This document shows, one piece after another, positions 61,968-64,000 of a stretch of 64,000 nt of DNA. Position 1 is the first letter of the stretch, and each line of letters opens with the position of its first letter. The stretch is from Flavobacterium sp. HSC-32F16. Its GTDB lineage: Bacteria > Bacteroidota > Bacteroidia > Flavobacteriales > Flavobacteriaceae. The position numbers were made by a program, and so were the translations under genes. The stretch lies in contig NZ_JALKAC010000001.1 of NCBI RefSeq assembly GCF_024171645.1, positions 1,364,001 through 1,428,000 of the forward strand, given 5' to 3'. The notes under the pieces are model-generated. The model was not told the DNA's origin. It saw only the letters and a list, made by a program, of their open reading frames with translations, and searched no databases.

Positions 61968-64000
61968 CTAATATTCTTTCTTATTCGGTTTTGAACTCAT
62001 ATAAAACGTAATTTTCCCGCCATTGATAACATCTGAATGCTTTAAGAAAGGCTTGTTCAATTGTTTTCCGTTCAGCAAAACTTTGCTCACAAACACATTT
62101 TTATCGGATTGATTTACGGTTTCTACTTCGAAATTTTTCCCGTTTTCTAAATTAAAAACGGCTTTTTTAACCAGCGGACTTCCCAATGCATATTCATCAG
62201 AACCCGGTGCAACGGGATAAAATCCTAAACTGCTGAAAATATACCAGGCACTCATTTGTCCGAAATCGTCATTTCCGCCCAAACCATCGGCACCATTTCT
62301 GTACATTTTCTTCAAAATCATTCTAATTTTATCCTGAGATTTCCATGGCGAATCTGTCCAATTGTATAAATAGACCACATGATGAGAAGGTTCGTTTCCG
62401 TGAACATAATTCCCAATAATTCCGTCTCTTGTAATATCTTCAGTGTTTTCGAAATATTTATCTGGTAAATGCATATTAAATAATGAATCTAAACGAACTT
62501 TAAATTTCTCATCCCCACCCATCATTTTAATCATCTCTGCAGGATCTTGCGGTACATACAAACTGTAATTCCATGAATTTCCTTCAATAAATCCCTGTCC
62601 ATGTGTATCCAGCGGATCAAATTCTTTTTTGAAAGTCCCGTCGTTTAATTTAGGACGCATAAATCCTGTTTTCTCGTCATAAACATTTTTATAATTTTTA
62701 GATCTTTCAATGAATTCATTATAAATATCTGTTTTGCCTATTTTTTTTGCAGCTTGTGCTATTGCCCAGTCATCATAAGCATATTCTAAAGTTTTAGAAA
62801 CCGATGCTCCGTTTTTATCTTCCGGAACATATCCTTTCTTCATATAATATTCTAATCCATCAAAATAAGGCACTTTTGCCGTATTTACACAGGCCTGAAG
62901 TGCTTTTTCAGGATCAAAATTGGTATTTCCTTTCACGATTGCATCGGCAACTACCGAAACGGAATGATACCCAATCATGCACCAGTTTTCATTGGCATAA
63001 TGAGACCAAATAGGCAGCATTTTATGAACGCTTTGGTCTGAATGTGCCAGCATTGAACTTATCATATCTGAATTTCGGGAAGGCTGTACAATATTAAACA
63101 ACGGATGCAAAGCTCTATAGGTATCCCAAAGTGAATAACTGGTATAATTTTTAAAATTTTCGGCTTTGTGGACATTCATATCCAAACCTTTATAATTTCC
63201 GTCAAGATCCATATATTCTGTCGGACCTAAAAAGGCGTGGTACATTGCGGTATAAAAATTCACTAAATCTTCTTTTTGAATGGCTTCAACCTGAATTTTA
63301 TTCAGTTCCTTATTCCAAACTTCCTGACTTTGCTTTTTCACTCGTTCAAAATCCCAATCCGGAATTTCCTTTTTCATATTTTCTAAAGCTCCTGCAGAAC
63401 TTACAGGTGATAAGGCCATTTTAATTTTGATTTTTTCTCCTTCATTGGTATCAAAATCAAAAAACAATTTTAGATTTTGCCCTGCCATTTCTGGGAAATT
63501 CTTGGTTTGATCAAATCTTCCCCAAAAACCTCTGTAAACGCTTTTTTCCTGTGCAGCTTGTCCGTAACTTTTGATTGGTTTGCTGAAAGACATTGCAAAA
63601 TAAACCGTTCTTGTTCTTGCCCAGCCGTTGGTTTGGCGATATCCTGTAAGCAAAGTATCATTTTCTATGCGCACAAAGGTCCAAACGTTCTTTTTATCAT
63701 AATTATAGATTCCAGAAGTTAAATCAAGAATAATATGTGCTTCATCTGATTTTGGAAAAGTATATTGATGCATTCCAACTCTTGTTGTTGCCGTCAATTC
63801 TGCTTTGATTTTATGATCTTCTAAAAAAACGCTGTAATAAGCAGGTTCTGCTTTTTCAGTTGCATGAGAAAACGTTGATCGGTAACCTGAATGTGGTTTC
63901 GAAGCAACTCCTGGATTTAACTGCAGTTTTCCGCTTGTAGGCATGATTAAAAAATCGCCTAAATCTGAATGTCCTGTGCCGCTGAAATGTGTGTGGCTGA
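61968..64000 (-). CDS. GH92 alpha-1,2-mannosidase, N terminus beyond the window
   Basis: The frame is open to the right edge; the codons before the first in-window ATG (63944) read FSGTGHSDLGDFLIMPTSGK, a GH92 core motif, so the true start lies further right. Visible parts include SYSLWDTYRALHPLFNI, EGNSWNYSLYVPQDP, GNEPSHHVVYLYNW and GLGGNDDFGQMSAWYIFSS, all strong GH92 signatures with catalytic acidic residues. These exo-mannosidases trim high-mannose N-glycans, using calcium. A signal peptide is expected upstream. Related proteins often carry substrate-binding genes nearby; none is visible here. Confidence 0.92.
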   Translation of the reverse strand, partial: SHTHFSGTGHSDLGDFLIMPTSGKLQLNPGVASKPHSGYRSTFSHATEKAEPAYYSVFLEDHKIKAELTATTRVGMHQYTFPKSDEAHIILDLTSGIYNYDKKNVWTFVRIENDTLLTGYRQTNGWARTRTVYFAMSFSKPIKSYGQAAQEKSVYRGFWGRFDQTKNFPEMAGQNLKLFFDFDTNEGEKIKIKMALSPVSSAGALENMKKEIPDWDFERVKKQSQEVWNKELNKIQVEAIQKEDLVNFYTAMYHAFLGPTEYMDLDGNYKGLDMNVHKAENFKNYTSYSLWDTYRALHPLFNIVQPSRNSDMISSMLAHSDQSVHKMLPIWSHYANENWCMIGYHSVSVVADAIVKGNTNFDPEKALQACVNTAKVPYFDGLEYYMKKGYVPEDKNGASVSKTLEYAYDDWAIAQAAKKIGKTDIYNEFIERSKNYKNVYDEKTGFMRPKLNDGTFKKEFDPLDTHGQGFIEGNSWNYSLYVPQDPAEMIKMMGGDEKFKVRLDSLFNMHLPDKYFENTEDITRDGIIGNYVHGNEPSHHVVYLYNWTDSPWKSQDKIRMILKKMYRNGADGLGGNDDFGQMSAWYIFSSLGFYPVAPGSDEYALGSPLVKKAVFNLENGKNFEVETVNQSDKNVFVSKVLLNGKQLNKPFLKHSDVINGGKITFYMSSKPNKKEY

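Overview
The window is a stretch of ordinary chromosome from a low-GC Bacteroidota, almost certainly Flavobacterium or a close relative. The evidence is the -7 promoter element TAnnTTTG upstream of many genes, a gldI gliding-motility lipoprotein gene, a subtilisin with a type IX secretion C-terminal sorting domain, fused NagB/PIG-L and cyclophilin/FKBP proteins, and many families of this phylum (DUF3810, DUF4956, DUF4268, DUF2805). I see no rRNA, tRNA, insertion sequence, prophage or CRISPR array. Both end genes are cut by the window edge: an SCO protein on the left and a GH92 mannosidase on the right.

Layout. 1-6440 is a nitric-oxide/copper respiration block: an SCO-type lipoprotein, a histidine-rich polytopic membrane protein, a Ric-type di-iron repair protein, a single-chain nitric oxide reductase, an azurin-like lipoprotein and an Rrf2-family [Fe-S] regulator. 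Two near-identical palindromes, one over the regulator's own promoter and one just before norB, look like the regulator's operator. 6540-17674 is mixed: a NYN/LOTUS protein, a GOGAT-domain FMN enzyme, a GH88 hydrolase with two paralogous lipoproteins, an ABC exporter, RdgB, a DEAD-box helicase with an RGG tail and a 36-residue basic protein. 17764-25041 holds PepD, a ParE-type toxin-antitoxin pair whose toxin is frameshifted, a DUF3810 metalloprotein, an ECF sigma factor with a membrane partner, an acyltransferase and a NUDIX hydrolase. 25061-31645 holds an FMN oxidoreductase, a T9SS subtilisin, MnmA, a PEP/pyruvate-binding protein gene split by one in-frame stop, and DUF4956.

31830-46070 contains core housekeeping genes (yidC, pyrG, guaA), the NagB fusion and two multi-LysM envelope proteins. 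46295-55399 contains DnaJ/CbpM, RidA, a CLC protein of the fluoride-antiporter type, NrnA, GldI and two cyclophilin-FKBP fusions. 55603-64000 contains an EamA transporter, DoxX, AqpZ, a fatty acid hydroxylase/sterol desaturase, an M61 peptidase, two small unknown proteins and the GH92 enzyme.

The most unusual layer is intergenic. At least three families of short dispersed repeats recur: arrays with an exact 8-bp period built on CTAAGnnn (or GGTTCAAA) sitting at the 3' ends of genes, twice including the stop codon; long inverted repeats starting GCCACGAATT; and others starting GCCACAGATT. Single long hairpins add to these. They are not insertion sequences and I cannot assign them to a known family from sequence alone. 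Functions were assigned by reading motifs; no database search was possible.
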